A stretch of 64,000 nt of DNA from Streptomyces caniscabiei (GCF_014930365.1 NZ_JABXWI010000008.1:248001-312000); one strand, 5' to 3'; positions 25,563-35,144 are shown, counted from the stretch's first letter. Notes: generated by a model from the letters alone, not told the origin. Made by a program: numbers and translations.

Positions 25563-26807
25563 TCACTGGCTGCCGAAGGCCAGTTGGGAGCCCGTGAGCC
25601 GGACCCGGATGCCGTCCTCCTCCACGCGGACGTCACGCAGCCGCACGGTTCCGCGCTCGGGTTCCGGCAGTTCGAAGGAGAGGGAGAGCCGGTCGGCGAG
25701 CACCGGCCGGGTGAGCCGGGACAGGGCGTCGAGGAGGTCGGCGTCGAGGCCCAGATCGCGCAGGACGGCGGGGTTGTCCAGGGCCAGGTCGATGAGGTTG
25801 AGGCCCCTGGCCTGGCGCGCGAAGCTCGGGGATCCGGTCAGTTCGGCGAGTTTCCCCTCGTCGGCGAGGGCCTCGCGGGCGGTGGCGTCCGACATGCCGA
25901 GCCGCCGGACGATCGCCGGCACCGACAGCAGCGCCTTCGCCCTGCGGGTCTCCCGGGCGAGGTCGGCGGAGGCCTTCGGCGTCAGATGCAGGCCGTCCGA
26001 GGCACGCGTGCCGGGGCGGTACGTGGCCAGGTCCCCGATGTCCAGGCGCATGCCGCCGATCTCCGTGGCGATGCCCCGCTCACCCTGCCGCCGGATCGTG
26101 GCCTCGGCGCGCAGCCGCAGATCCCGCCCGGCGACCGGCAGGGTGCCACGAGCCCGGACCCGGTCACGGCCCTCGCCGGTGAACGTCACCTGGGACGCGC
26201 CGAGTTCGCGGTTGAGATCGGCGAACGACAGCAGCACGTCACCGTCGAGTCGCGGCACCCGCGCGCCGCGCACGGACGTCAGTCCCTCGGCGTCCAGCCG
26301 TACGTCATGGGCCGTCGCCGACACCTTCGCCAGCGACACCCGGTCGGCCGCCACGTCCGGCACCGTCAGCCGCACCGAGTCCAGCCGCCGGTCGGCGAGT
26401 TGGGTGAGGAAGGGGAAGCCGCCGATCTCCACCTCGGGCGCCGCGGCCAGGTCCAGCCGGTCCTCCAGGGCGTCCGCGGCCCTGTGTTCCGCGTACAGCA
26501 CCGCCCACCGGTCCGCGAGGCCGGCGAACGCGGCGAGAACCACCAGTCCCACGACCGCCTTCACCGCCAGCGGAAGCCCGGCGAACCGTCCCCTGCGCCG
26601 CCGCCCGCCCCGCCGGTGCACCGGCGGAGTCCACTCCGGCTCCTCCTCGTCGCCGCGTCCGAGGGTGTCCTCGCCGAAGAACTCCTCCAGGGAGGTCACT
26701 TCGAGAGGCCCGTCGTCGAGGGTGCCGAGCTCCTCGTAGGGGTCGCGCGGGGCGTCGGGGCGATCGTCGGAGAACTGATGCGGATCTGTGCGGTGGGGGG
26801 AGCGCAT
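25563..26807 (-). CDS. DUF2993 domain membrane-anchored protein
   Basis: The 414-residue protein has an acidic/proline-rich cytoplasmic N-terminus (1-70), a basic RRGGRRRRGR stop-transfer-like stretch, one membrane helix (about 80-100, AVKAVVGLVVLAAFAGLA), and an extracytoplasmic DUF2993 region. Typical segments are VEIGGFPFLTQLADRRLDSVRLTV, GDLATYRP and VRRLGMSDATA. DUF2993 proteins are LmeA-like lipid-binding envelope proteins in actinobacteria; in mycobacteria LmeA affects lipomannan maturation. The role here is inferred only from the family. It diverges from the P450 gene. Confidence 0.85.
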   Translation of the reverse strand: MRSPHRTDPHQFSDDRPDAPRDPYEELGTLDDGPLEVTSLEEFFGEDTLGRGDEEEPEWTPPVHRRGGRRRRGRFAGLPLAVKAVVGLVVLAAFAGLADRWAVLYAEHRAADALEDRLDLAAAPEVEIGGFPFLTQLADRRLDSVRLTVPDVAADRVSLAKVSATAHDVRLDAEGLTSVRGARVPRLDGDVLLSFADLNRELGASQVTFTGEGRDRVRARGTLPVAGRDLRLRAEATIRRQGERGIATEIGGMRLDIGDLATYRPGTRASDGLHLTPKASADLARETRRAKALLSVPAIVRRLGMSDATAREALADEGKLAELTGSPSFARQARGLNLIDLALDNPAVLRDLGLDADLLDALSRLTRPVLADRLSLSFELPEPERGTVRLRDVRVEEDGIRVRLTGSQLAFGSQ

Positions 26808-26986
26808 CGCCTCATCCGAACATGTCCACCACCCCCGCCCGCAACCTGAACCCCGGGTATGCGATGTAGTTCACGATCGCGACGGGTCGCGCGAGAGGCC
26901 CGCCTGGGCGGCCGCGGCCACCGACCGACTGTCACCGATGGTGCGCGTTCCCGTACAGTCCGTGCTGTGCCCTTCGGGGGATCGAT

Positions 26987-27018
26987 GGATCAGTGCATCA
27001 GGGCATCAGTGGATCAGG
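26987..27018 (+). repeat. Four tandem 8-bp repeats before the P450 gene
   Basis: Four head-to-tail octamers, GGATCAGT, GCATCAGG, GCATCAGT and GGATCAGG, occupy the last part of the leader immediately before the ribosome-binding site of the P450 gene. They vary only at two positions. A slippage origin is likely; an effect on initiation or regulator binding is possible. Confidence 0.75.
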
Positions 27019-27028
27019 GGGAAGACAG

Positions 27029-28273
27029 ATGGACACCGAAGCCGGTCCTGCGCTGATCGATCTGCTGACGCAGGCCCGTGAACGGCTCGGCGGGGTCGCG
27101 GCGTTCCGCCTCGGACCGAAGCCCACCGTCCTCGTCACCGACCCGCAGGCGGTCCGCGAGGTCCTCGTCGTGCGGCCGGAGCGCTACGTCAAACGCTCGC
27201 ACCGCGCCCGCGTGCTGATCGGCGACGGTCTCCTGGCCGCCGACGGCGCGGCATGGAAGCGGCAACGCCGTATGTTGCAGTCCCAGTTCACCGGCACCGG
27301 GATGCGCCGCTACGAACAGCGGATCACCGCCGCCGCCCGCACCACCGCGGCCCGCTGGGACGCGTACGCCCGCACCGGTGAGACCTTCGACCTCGGCCAG
27401 GAGATGCGCCGCTTCGCCCTGGACACCATCTGGCGCTCCCTCACCGGCCACGCCCTCGACGACGAGACCGAGCGCGAACTGGCGGCCGTGGAGGCCGTGG
27501 GGGCCGCCCTGCCGGCCCTGCCCGCCGACGCCGACGAGGCCCGGGACGCCATCGCCGCCGAACTCGCCCGCATCGACGCGGTCGCCCGGCGCGCCATCGA
27601 CGACGCGCGCGGCGGTGCGGCGGGTCCTCACGGTCCGGGACTGCTGCACGTGCTGACCGAGGCCTCCGTCGAGCACCCCGAGTACACCGACCGGCTGATC
27701 CGCGACGAGTTCGTCACCCTGCTGGCGGCCGGACACGAGACCACCGCCACCACCCTGACCTGGCTCCACCTGCTCCTCGACCGGCACCCGGAAGCCCGCG
27801 CACAGGCGCTCGCCGACGGCGACGAGGGCTCCGCGCAGCGCCGGCAGGCCGTCCAGGCCCTCGTCCACGAGACGCTCCGCTTCTACCCGTCCGCCTGGAT
27901 CCTGGCCCGGCACGCCGCCGAGGACGACGTCCTCGGCGGTCACACCGTCGAGGCGGGCTCCGACCTCCTGGTCTGCCCCTACCTCACCCATCGCGATCCC
28001 GACCTGTGGCCCGACCCCGAACGCTTCGACCCCCGGCGCTTCACCTCCCCGGGCGGCCGCCCGACCCACCCGGGCGCCTACTTCCCCTTCGGCATCGGCC
28101 CCCGCGCCTGTCTCGGCCTCCAGTTCGCGCTGCGTGAGTCGACCGTCCTTCTCGAACACCTGCTGCCGGCCCACCTCCCGGTCTTCCACGCGGACCCCCC
28201 GAAGGCCGTCCACGGCATCACCGTCCGCCCCGACGGCCCCACACCCGTGAGCCTGAAACCGCCCAGGGACTGA
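27029..28273 (+). CDS. Cytochrome P450
   Basis: The 414-residue product has all P450 landmarks. The I-helix oxygen motif AGHETTATT is near residue 235, the K-helix ETLR near 285, and the heme loop FPFGIGPRACLG near 354 with the cysteine ligand. The N-terminus lacks a membrane anchor, so it is soluble. The fold and spacing resemble CYP102/CYP4-like fatty-acid type or carotenoid hydroxylase-like enzymes more than typical CYP105, but I cannot name a substrate. ATG 27029 follows AGGGGGAAG. No ferredoxin gene is adjacent. It is convergent with the VanX-like gene. Confidence 0.9.
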   Translation: MDTEAGPALIDLLTQARERLGGVAAFRLGPKPTVLVTDPQAVREVLVVRPERYVKRSHRARVLIGDGLLAADGAAWKRQRRMLQSQFTGTGMRRYEQRITAAARTTAARWDAYARTGETFDLGQEMRRFALDTIWRSLTGHALDDETERELAAVEAVGAALPALPADADEARDAIAAELARIDAVARRAIDDARGGAAGPHGPGLLHVLTEASVEHPEYTDRLIRDEFVTLLAAGHETTATTLTWLHLLLDRHPEARAQALADGDEGSAQRRQAVQALVHETLRFYPSAWILARHAAEDDVLGGHTVEAGSDLLVCPYLTHRDPDLWPDPERFDPRRFTSPGGRPTHPGAYFPFGIGPRACLGLQFALRESTVLLEHLLPAHLPVFHADPPKAVHGITVRPDGPTPVSLKPPRD

Positions 28274-28316
28274 GGAGACGCGCACCGGCCCGCCCCGGCG
28301 GCCTGCCCGCTCCGGC

Positions 28317-28892
28317 TCAGGCGCCGGCCGGGCCGTAGCGGGCCGCCGGCGCGCCGGTGTTCAGGGCCCAGTACCGGTCGCCGTAGGACCAGTGCCACCA
28401 CTGTGCGGGGTGGTTGGTGAGACCGGCCGTGCTCAGGGCGGCGGACAGGGTACGGCGGTTGCGGCGGGCGGCGGCGGTGATGTTCACGGCGGCCGTGCGG
28501 CAGGCGCCGTCGCTCTCCTCGGGGCTCGCGTGCACCGCGGTGCCCAGGTCGAGTTCGTCACCCGCGGCCGAGCACAGGGTCACATCGACGGCGGCGCCCG
28601 TGACATGCGGGCCCAACTCGGCCGCGCACCGGTCGCCGTACCGCTGTTGCGGGGCGAGCGGGCGATAGCCCTCCGTGACCAGCAGGCACAGTCCCTCGGG
28701 CAGTAGCCGTGCGGCGCGGGCCAGCCGCCACGCGACCCCCTCGCGCAGCAGGGCATAGGACGCCGCCGGATCGGCGAGCCGGGCGTCGACCTGGAGGAAG
28801 GACAACTCCCGCATGTCCACCAGGGGTTCATGGGACTCGTGCACCGGGACACCGGCCACGCGGGGGTCGTTCATGAGAATGATCTCCGACAT
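28317..28892 (-). CDS. VanX-like D-Ala-D-Ala dipeptidase (M15), catalytic Glu replaced
   Basis: The 191-residue protein has the M15D fold: TEGYRPLAPQQR (Arg of the substrate site), the zinc ligands in GPHVTGAAVDVTL (His and Asp), and QWWHWSYGDRYWAL with the third zinc ligand His. In VanX the residue before WxH is the catalytic base glutamate (ExxH); here it is glutamine, read clearly as CAG. Loss of this base abolishes VanX activity in known mutants, so this copy may be inactive or altered in use. The start is ATG 28892 with AGGA nine bases upstream. There are no vanH or vanA genes nearby. Confidence 0.8.
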   Translation of the reverse strand: MSEIILMNDPRVAGVPVHESHEPLVDMRELSFLQVDARLADPAASYALLREGVAWRLARAARLLPEGLCLLVTEGYRPLAPQQRYGDRCAAELGPHVTGAAVDVTLCSAAGDELDLGTAVHASPEESDGACRTAAVNITAAARRNRRTLSAALSTAGLTNHPAQWWHWSYGDRYWALNTGAPAARYGPAGA

Positions 28893-28928
28893 CTCGGTCC
28901 TGTGGGAGGTGGCGCGGCGCATCGAGAC

Positions 28929-28964
28929 GCCCCCGGGGCCGGTCCGACGACCGGTCCCGGGGGC
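28929..28964 (-). terminator. Strong hairpin terminator after CHAP gene
   Basis: Two 16-base arms, GCCCCCGGGGCCGGTC and GACCGGTCCCGGGGGC, pair with one G-T position around a CGAC loop. It lies 38 bases after the stop of the CHAP gene and upstream of the VanX-like gene, both on the minus strand, so it separates their transcripts. Confidence 0.8.
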
Positions 28965-29002
28965 TCCCCCGTGGGTGCTTGGCTCTCGTGGCCCGACGCC
29001 GG

Positions 29003-29701
29003 TTACTTCTTGGGCGTCACGTAGCCGACGACGTCACCGGCCTTGGTGTTGTACCGGGTGCGCTGGTAGACGCCCTCGGTTCCGCCTTTGCCGTTCTTGG
29101 TGGTGTTCCCCTCGATGGTCGTCAGCGCCTTGGTCTTGGGGTTGTAGCCGATGACGATGCCGATGTGGTCGACGTCCCAGCCGTTGTTCCCGAGGCTCGG
29201 CGTGCCGCCGTCCCAGTCGTAGAGCACCGCGTCGCCGACCTTCGGGACGTAGGAGCCGCGGGCGTGCCAGGTGCCGATGGACTTGCGGGCCCGGTAGAAG
29301 GAACCGGCGAAGGCGTCGGTGCCCTTCTGCCGGGCGCCGGAGTTCTTCCAGACGTAGCGGACGAAGTCGGCGCACCAGTTGTTGGTGCGCCACTGCAGCC
29401 CGCCGACCTTCTTGCACCTGCCGACCGACCCGCTCTTCGGCGCGGTGGCGACAGCGCTGTAGTAGTTGCAGTTGCCGGACATCTCGCGGTTGCGCGGCGA
29501 CAGCTTCACCTGCTGCTGGGCCTTGGCCTTGATGGTCGTCTGGAGCGAGGCCGCCGCGGCGGCGGAGGACGACCGCGGTGACGCCGTCGCGGCCGAGGCC
29601 GCCTCCGCGGTGAGCGCTCCGCCCGCGAGGGCCGAGATCAGCAATAGAGCGGCGGCGCGCCGTGCGGGCCTGGTGGTGCCGAACGTGGTGTTGCTGGACA
29701 T
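29003..29701 (-). CDS. Secreted CHAP-domain peptidoglycan amidase-like protein
   Basis: The 232-residue product has a signal peptide (RPARRAAALLLISALAGGALTAEAASA, cleavage near residue 35) and a C-terminal CHAP domain (about 95-228). The nucleophilic cysteine is in NNWCADFVRYVWK and the histidine in VDHIGIVIGY, followed by IEGNTT. CHAP enzymes cleave peptidoglycan cross-links or act as amidases outside the cell. ATG 29701 follows GGAAAGGAC. Between residues 60 and 90 is a linker with KAKAQQQVKLSPRNREMSGN. A terminator follows the gene, so it is probably monocistronic. Confidence 0.88.
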   Translation of the reverse strand: MSSNTTFGTTRPARRAAALLLISALAGGALTAEAASAATASPRSSSAAAAASLQTTIKAKAQQQVKLSPRNREMSGNCNYYSAVATAPKSGSVGRCKKVGGLQWRTNNWCADFVRYVWKNSGARQKGTDAFAGSFYRARKSIGTWHARGSYVPKVGDAVLYDWDGGTPSLGNNGWDVDHIGIVIGYNPKTKALTTIEGNTTKNGKGGTEGVYQRTRYNTKAGDVVGYVTPKK

Positions 29702-29850
29702 CGGAAGTCCTTTCCCCGTGGTTTCCCCGTTGGCGCCGGGGGAGTCCGGGTGGCTCCCGTTCCCCTCCGACACCGAGAAGCTTCGCGGGGCCCTCTACAA
29801 CTTCCCTTCAGGTCTTCTTGACGTCCTCGTGGGCCCATTTGAAGGCCCTT

Positions 29851-32800
29851 CTAGCTCTCCCGCGCGCCTCGCGCCTCCCGCGCCTCGTGCACCTCGTACG
29901 CGGTGAACACCTCCACGGCCTCCTCCCGCAGGGCGTCGGCCCCCTTCTCGTCGCCGAGGCGGTCCCGCAGCTCCGCGAGGGAACGCAGGGTACGGGCCCG
30001 GGGCAGCGGAAGCCGGAGGATGTCCCAGAGCGCGACGGACTCGGTGAGATGGGCCTCCGCCTCGGTCAACAGGCCCTCGGCCAAGGCACATTCACCGAGG
30101 GTGCGGCGGACGAGCGCCTCACCCCACCGGTCGCCGTACGCCCGGCACACGTCGAGCAGCCCGGCCAGGTCCGCCGCCGCCTCCCGGGTGCGCCCGAGCC
30201 GCAGACGCGCCTTCGCACGCGCCTGCGCGGCGTACGCGCTCATCAGCCGGTCGCCGAACCGCTGGAGGATCGCCAGGGCCCGGCCGGAGAGCTCCTCGGC
30301 CGCCTCGTACTCGCCGAGCGCGCGGTGCAGCAGCCCGTACGTCCGCAGCGCGAGCGCCTCGCCGCGCCGGCTGCCGAGACGGCGGTAGGCCGCCAGGGAC
30401 TCGTCGACGAGGGCACGGGCGGCCGTGTACTCGCCGAGTTCGAGGTGGACCGACCCGGCGAGACGGCAGGCCAGACCGAGCCCGGCGGTGTCGTCGAGCC
30501 GTCTGAAGTCGTCGATGGCGCGGCTGAGTTCGCGTGCGGAGTCCCGCAGTCGGCCCTGTTCGCGGTAGGTGCCGCCCAGCCCTGCGAGGGCCGCCGCGTG
30601 CCCCCGGGTGTCGCCGAGCTCGGCGCACAACCGGACGGCCTGCCGGTAGTGGTCCACGGACTCGGTGAAGTCGTCCTGCTCGTAACGGAGTTGGCCGAGC
30701 CCGATGAGCAGCAGGGCCTCCCCGGCGCGGTCCTCCGCGCGACGTACGGCGGCCAGCGCGGCCTCATGGGTGCGCGACCAGGAGTCGAAGCGGTTGTTGA
30801 CGATGTAGGCGGACGAGCAGAGGGTCACCGCGGCCTCGCGGGCGAGGGCGTGCAGGTCCATGGCGGCGGCCCGCTCGACGGCGGCTGCGATCGCCCCGGC
30901 CTCCGACGCGAACCACGCGGCCGGGTCGGCCAGCACCTGCTCGGCGGCCCGTTCGCCGACCGGCCACAGCGTGCTCGGGTCCTGGAGCACCACCTCCCCG
31001 GAGGGACCCGCGGCCGTCGCCCGTGCGGTGAGCCACAGCCAGGCGCCCAGCGCACGCCCGAGAGCGTCGGCCCGCTCGCTGCGCGGCTCCTCCGCCTCGG
31101 CCCGCTCGGCCGCGTACACCCGCACCAGGTCGTGCAGCCCGAAACGCGACTGCCCGGCCCGGTCGACACCCGTGAAGTGCAGCAACTGCGCGTCGATGAG
31201 CCGGTCCACGACGTTCTCGGCGTCCTCGGCGTCCGGCAGGTCCAGCAGCGCGGCCACCGTCCAGGCGGCCACGTCGGGCGCGCCGAGCAGACCGAGTCGG
31301 CGCAGGGCGGTACGGCCGAGGGGATCGAGCGCGTCATAGCTGAGCCCGAGGCCGGTGCGCACCTCCAGGTCGCCGACGGTGAGTTCGTCGAGGCGGCGGC
31401 GCTCGTCGGCGAGCCGGTCGGCGAGCATACGAGGCGTCCAGTGGCGGCGGGTGGCGAGGCGGGCCCCGGCGATGCGCAGGGCCAGGGGCAGTCCGCCGCA
31501 GAGGGCGACGATCCGGCGTGCCGCGTCGGGATCGCTGCGGACGTTATCGATCCCGGCGATCCTGGCGAGCAGCTCGCAGCCCAACTCGTCGTCCAGCACG
31601 TCGAGTCCGGTACGGGCCGCGCCGTCGAGGCCCGCCAGCCGGGCGCGGGAGGTGATCAGCACACCACAGCTCGCACTGCCGGGCAGCAGGGGGCGCACCT
31701 GCGCCTCGCTGCCCGCGTCGTCGAGGACCAGCAGCACCCGCCGGCGGGCGAGCAGACTGCGGAACAGGTCCCCACGTTCGGCCGGGCCCTCGGGCGGCTC
31801 CGTGCCCAGCGCGCGCAGCAGCCGGGCCAGCACCTCGGCGGGCGGCACCGGATCGCTGAAGCCGTGCAGCTCGGCGTAGAGCTGGCCGTCGGGATAGTCG
31901 GCGGCGACCCGGTGCGCGACCTGGACGGCGAACGCGGACTTCCCGACGCCACCGGGCCCGGAGACGACCGCGACCGGCATCGCCTCCCGTGGCCCGGTCA
32001 ACAGGGCCGACACGTCGTCGAGTTGCCCCTCCCGGCCGGTGAAGTCACCGATGGCGGGCGGCAGGAGGGCGGCACGCACGAGAGGACCGGACCGGGCCGG
32101 AGCCGGCCCGACGGGGAAGCCGGCCTCACCGACGGGCCCCTCGGAAGCGGAGCGGGTCCGCGAGCCGTCCGCGCGAAGAGCGGGATCGGGACGGTGGGCG
32201 CCGTCGGTGCCCTGGGCCGACCCGGGGCGGTCGAGGGAAGCCCTTCCGTCGCGATCGGCGGACTCGGTGGGTCGTGCGGAGTCCCGGCCGCCCGCCGAAC
32301 GCGGCCGGCCTGTGGGTTCCTCCCCGTCGGGGCGAGCCAGGTGGGGCGATTCGTCCGTCCGGTGGGGCCGGCCCTGCGCCGGGGCGGCGGGCGGCATCAG
32401 TCCCGGGTCGGACCGCAGGATCGCCTCGTGCAACCGGCGTAACCCCGGGCCCGGGTCGATGCCCAGTTCGTCGGCGAGCACGGCGCGTCCCTCCGCGTAC
32501 GCGGCGAGCGCGTCGGCCTGCCGGCCCAGCCGGTAGAGCGTGAGCATCAGATGCCCGCGCAGTCGTTCGCGCGTGGGGTGTGTGCCGACCAGCGCCGTCA
32601 GCTCGGCGATCAGGTGCTGTTCGCGGCCGGGGGAGGCGAGGTCGGCGGATATCCGGTCCTCCAGGGCGGCCTGCCGCGCCTCCTCCAACCGCTCGGCCTC
32701 GACCCGTAACGCTCGCCCCACTCCGCCGAGCGCCGACCCACGCCACAACTCCAGTGCCTGGCCCAGGAGTTCGGAGGCGCCCGGATGATCGCCGGTGGCC

Positions 32801-33147
32801 GCCCGGTCGCGTCCCGCCGCCGTGAGCCGCTCGAAGTCCCGCAGGTCGAGCCGGTCCCGGTCACCGTCCACCCGCAGCAGATAGCCGGGCGGGCGGGTCT
32901 CGATCCCCTCGGCTGCGGCCGGCAGCGCGCGCCGCAGTCCGGAGACGTACGTCTGGACGAGGGCGCGTGCGGAGTCCGGCGGCTCGTCGCCCCAGACCGT
33001 GTCGATCAGTGCTCCGGCGGAGACCACCCGCCCCGGCCGCAGCAGCAACGCGGCCAGCAGCGCGCGGGGTTTCGGCCCGCCGAGCGGGATGCGGCGGCCG
33101 CCGGTCCAGACCTCGACCGGGCCGAGCAGTCGGTACTCAAGGCTCAC
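29851..33147 (-). CDS. AfsR/SARP-type regulator with NB-ARC and TPR domains
   Basis: The 1098-residue protein has an OmpR-type winged helix (1-95, starting LEYRLLGPVEVW), a BTAD domain (about 100-245, ending LADELGIDPGPGLRRLHEAIL) and a low-complexity Arg/Pro/Ser linker (about 250-350). An NB-ARC ATPase (Walker A SGPGGVGKSAFAVQVAHRV near 400, LLVLDDAG) and C-terminal TPRs (from about 780) follow. This is the large SARP architecture of AfsR, which activates secondary metabolism or morphological genes in response to phosphorylation or ATP. GTG 33147 is chosen as it precedes the DNA-binding domain directly. No biosynthetic cluster lies next to it, so its target is unknown. Confidence 0.92.
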   Translation of the reverse strand: MSLEYRLLGPVEVWTGGRRIPLGGPKPRALLAALLLRPGRVVSAGALIDTVWGDEPPDSARALVQTYVSGLRRALPAAAEGIETRPPGYLLRVDGDRDRLDLRDFERLTAAGRDRAATGDHPGASELLGQALELWRGSALGGVGRALRVEAERLEEARQAALEDRISADLASPGREQHLIAELTALVGTHPTRERLRGHLMLTLYRLGRQADALAAYAEGRAVLADELGIDPGPGLRRLHEAILRSDPGLMPPAAPAQGRPHRTDESPHLARPDGEEPTGRPRSAGGRDSARPTESADRDGRASLDRPGSAQGTDGAHRPDPALRADGSRTRSASEGPVGEAGFPVGPAPARSGPLVRAALLPPAIGDFTGREGQLDDVSALLTGPREAMPVAVVSGPGGVGKSAFAVQVAHRVAADYPDGQLYAELHGFSDPVPPAEVLARLLRALGTEPPEGPAERGDLFRSLLARRRVLLVLDDAGSEAQVRPLLPGSASCGVLITSRARLAGLDGAARTGLDVLDDELGCELLARIAGIDNVRSDPDAARRIVALCGGLPLALRIAGARLATRRHWTPRMLADRLADERRRLDELTVGDLEVRTGLGLSYDALDPLGRTALRRLGLLGAPDVAAWTVAALLDLPDAEDAENVVDRLIDAQLLHFTGVDRAGQSRFGLHDLVRVYAAERAEAEEPRSERADALGRALGAWLWLTARATAAGPSGEVVLQDPSTLWPVGERAAEQVLADPAAWFASEAGAIAAAVERAAAMDLHALAREAAVTLCSSAYIVNNRFDSWSRTHEAALAAVRRAEDRAGEALLLIGLGQLRYEQDDFTESVDHYRQAVRLCAELGDTRGHAAALAGLGGTYREQGRLRDSARELSRAIDDFRRLDDTAGLGLACRLAGSVHLELGEYTAARALVDESLAAYRRLGSRRGEALALRTYGLLHRALGEYEAAEELSGRALAILQRFGDRLMSAYAAQARAKARLRLGRTREAAADLAGLLDVCRAYGDRWGEALVRRTLGECALAEGLLTEAEAHLTESVALWDILRLPLPRARTLRSLAELRDRLGDEKGADALREEAVEVFTAYEVHEAREARGARES

Positions 33148-33412
33148 GTCGCCCCCGTTTCCGCAGCATTGCGCGTGCATGCCAAGTGTCGGCAGGCTCG
33201 GCATCGTACGCATCCGGTATGTGGCGGGTCACGGACGACATGCGAGCCTCTTCCAGACCTGTTGCCATTCCGTCGCCTCCCCGCGGGCTCGTCCGACACC
33301 TCGGCAAGGGCCCTGATGCGCGAATTCGGCACGGACTCGCCTCCGGTTCCGGCCCGTGGCCCCGGTGGACGGCGTAGCGTGCGGCGGGCCGACGCCTGAC
33401 GAGGAGCCGCTC

Positions 33413-35011
33413 GTGACCACCCCTGAAGCGACGACACCGCACCCCCGCAACTCGGGCCTGCGGGTCGACCTCAACCCGGCCGCCGCCGTCGCGCGCAACG
33501 CCCGCGACCAGGGCGCCTCCGTCGTCATCCGCTATCCCGGCGGTGACCTCACCTACGCCGAACTCGACGACCGGGCCGCCCGCCTGGCCACCGTCCTGGC
33601 CCGCGGCGGGGTCGGCGACGGGGACCGGGTCGCCCATTTCGGCCCCAACAGCAGTTCCTTCCTGGTCGTCCTGCTGGCCGCCCACCGGCTGGGGGCCGTC
33701 TTCGTCCCGGTCAACTTCCGTCTGGAGGCGGCCGAGTTGGAGGCCGTCCTCGTGCGCAGCGGCGCCACCGCCCTCGTCTGCGAGGAGGGTCACCGGGCCG
33801 GCGTCGACGAGATCCGTGACCGGACCGCTCTCACCCGGTTCCTCCTGGTGGACGACGACCCCGAGGCGCCGACCGGGGGCGCGGCGGGCTGGGAGCCCTG
33901 GGCGCCCCTCCTCGCGGACGCCCCGCCCACGGCCTCCGTGGTCGCGAAGACCGCCGACGACCCGGCGATCCTGATGTTCACCTCGGGCACCACCGGAACG
34001 CCCAAGGGCGTCCTCCTGACCCACGGGAACGTCTGGTGGAACGGGGTGAACGTGGATCTCCGGCTCGACACCCGCCGCGGCGACGTCACCTATGCAGCGG
34101 CCCCGCTGTTCCACATCGGCACCCTGAACAGCTTCGTGCTCCGGACCCTGGTGCGCGGGGGCACGGTGGTCGTCAGCCGGGGGTTCGACCCGGGCCGGTG
34201 CCTCGACGACCTGGTCACCCACCGGGTCAACTCCATGTTCGGGGTCCCCCAGATGTTCGCCGCCATGGCGAGAGAACCCGGGATGTTCGACCGGGACCTG
34301 AGCCGACTGCGGTCCATCGTGGTCGCGGGCGCGCCGGTGCCGCCCTCGCTCATCGAGCTCTACGCCCGGCACGGCGTCCTGCTCCAGCAGGCCTGGGGCC
34401 TGACCGAGACCGCGCCGTTCGCCACGCATCTGCCGGTGGAGCGCACCCTGGAGAAGATCGGCTCAGCGGGCATCGCCATGCCGTTCACCGAGGTCCGGGT
34501 CGTCGACGTGGTCACCAACGCCCCGTTGGGCCCGGGGGAACCGGGCGAGGTCGTCGTACGCGGCCCCAACGTCACCGCCGGCTACTGGAACGACCCCGGC
34601 GCCACCCGCGCCGCCTTCGACGACGAGGGCTGGTTCCACTCGGGCGATGTCGGCCATCTGGACGAGGACGGCTGTCTCCACATCGTCGACCGGCTCAAGG
34701 ACATGATCATCAGCGGCGGCGAGAACGTCTACCCCGCCGAGGTCGAGCGGGTCCTCGCCGCCATGCCGGGTGTCGTGGACGTCGCCGTCGTCGGCATCCC
34801 CGACGAGGAGTGGGGCGAGACCGTGCAGGCCGTCATGAGCCTGGACGGCACGTCGGAGATCACCCTGGAGGCCGTCCACGCCTACGCCGCGGGCCGGCTG
34901 GCCCGGTACAAGCTGCCCACGCGCCTGACCGTCGTACCGGCCGTCCCGAGGAACGCCTCCGGAAAGCTGGACAAGGCCGGCGTCCGCCGCCTGGTGAAGG
35001 AGGCGGACTGA
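33413..35011 (+). CDS. Acyl-CoA synthetase / AMP-dependent ligase
   Basis: The 532-residue enzyme has the adenylation motifs LMFTSGTTGTPKGVLLTH (residues about 186-203), QAWGLTETAP, GWFHSGDVGHLDEDG (about 405), DRLKDMIISGGENVYPAEVE, and the catalytic lysine in NASGKLDKAG near the C-terminus. It forms an acyl-AMP and then the CoA thioester of a fatty or aromatic carboxylic acid. There is no carrier-protein domain. GTG 33413 follows GAGGAG at six bases. It is divergent from the SARP gene and convergent with a GH5 gene. Possible targets are medium/long-chain fatty acids. Confidence 0.9.
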   Translation: MTTPEATTPHPRNSGLRVDLNPAAAVARNARDQGASVVIRYPGGDLTYAELDDRAARLATVLARGGVGDGDRVAHFGPNSSSFLVVLLAAHRLGAVFVPVNFRLEAAELEAVLVRSGATALVCEEGHRAGVDEIRDRTALTRFLLVDDDPEAPTGGAAGWEPWAPLLADAPPTASVVAKTADDPAILMFTSGTTGTPKGVLLTHGNVWWNGVNVDLRLDTRRGDVTYAAAPLFHIGTLNSFVLRTLVRGGTVVVSRGFDPGRCLDDLVTHRVNSMFGVPQMFAAMAREPGMFDRDLSRLRSIVVAGAPVPPSLIELYARHGVLLQQAWGLTETAPFATHLPVERTLEKIGSAGIAMPFTEVRVVDVVTNAPLGPGEPGEVVVRGPNVTAGYWNDPGATRAAFDDEGWFHSGDVGHLDEDGCLHIVDRLKDMIISGGENVYPAEVERVLAAMPGVVDVAVVGIPDEEWGETVQAVMSLDGTSEITLEAVHAYAAGRLARYKLPTRLTVVPAVPRNASGKLDKAGVRRLVKEAD

Positions 35012-35051
35012 GGACCCGACGTGCGTCGTCCGGTCGTCCTTCTCACGCCGA

Positions 35052-35130
35052 CACGACGGGAGCCGCCGGGGCCGGTGCGCGGCGCCCGGTGCGCGGCGGG
35101 CGCGGGGACCGGTGCGCGGCTCCCGTCGTG
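35052..35130. terminator. Long-arm inverted repeat between converging genes
   Basis: Exact 13-bp arms, CACGACGGGAGCC at 35052-35064 and GGCTCCCGTCGTG at 35118-35130, enclose a GC-rich loop of 53 bases with three copies of GGTGCGCGGC. It lies between converging ligase and GH5 genes and is probably a bidirectional terminator. Confidence 0.6.
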
Positions 35131-35144
35131 GTGCCGGTCGACGG

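Noticed and set aside
26855-26860. GGGTAT before the P450 gene as a SigB-type promoter.
   Set aside because: The region 14-16 bases upstream is C-rich with no GNNT element.
27029-35011. P450, SARP regulator and acyl-CoA ligase as a secondary-metabolite gene cluster.
   Set aside because: No polyketide, peptide or terpene core synthase lies with them, the genes face different directions, and unrelated genes separate them.
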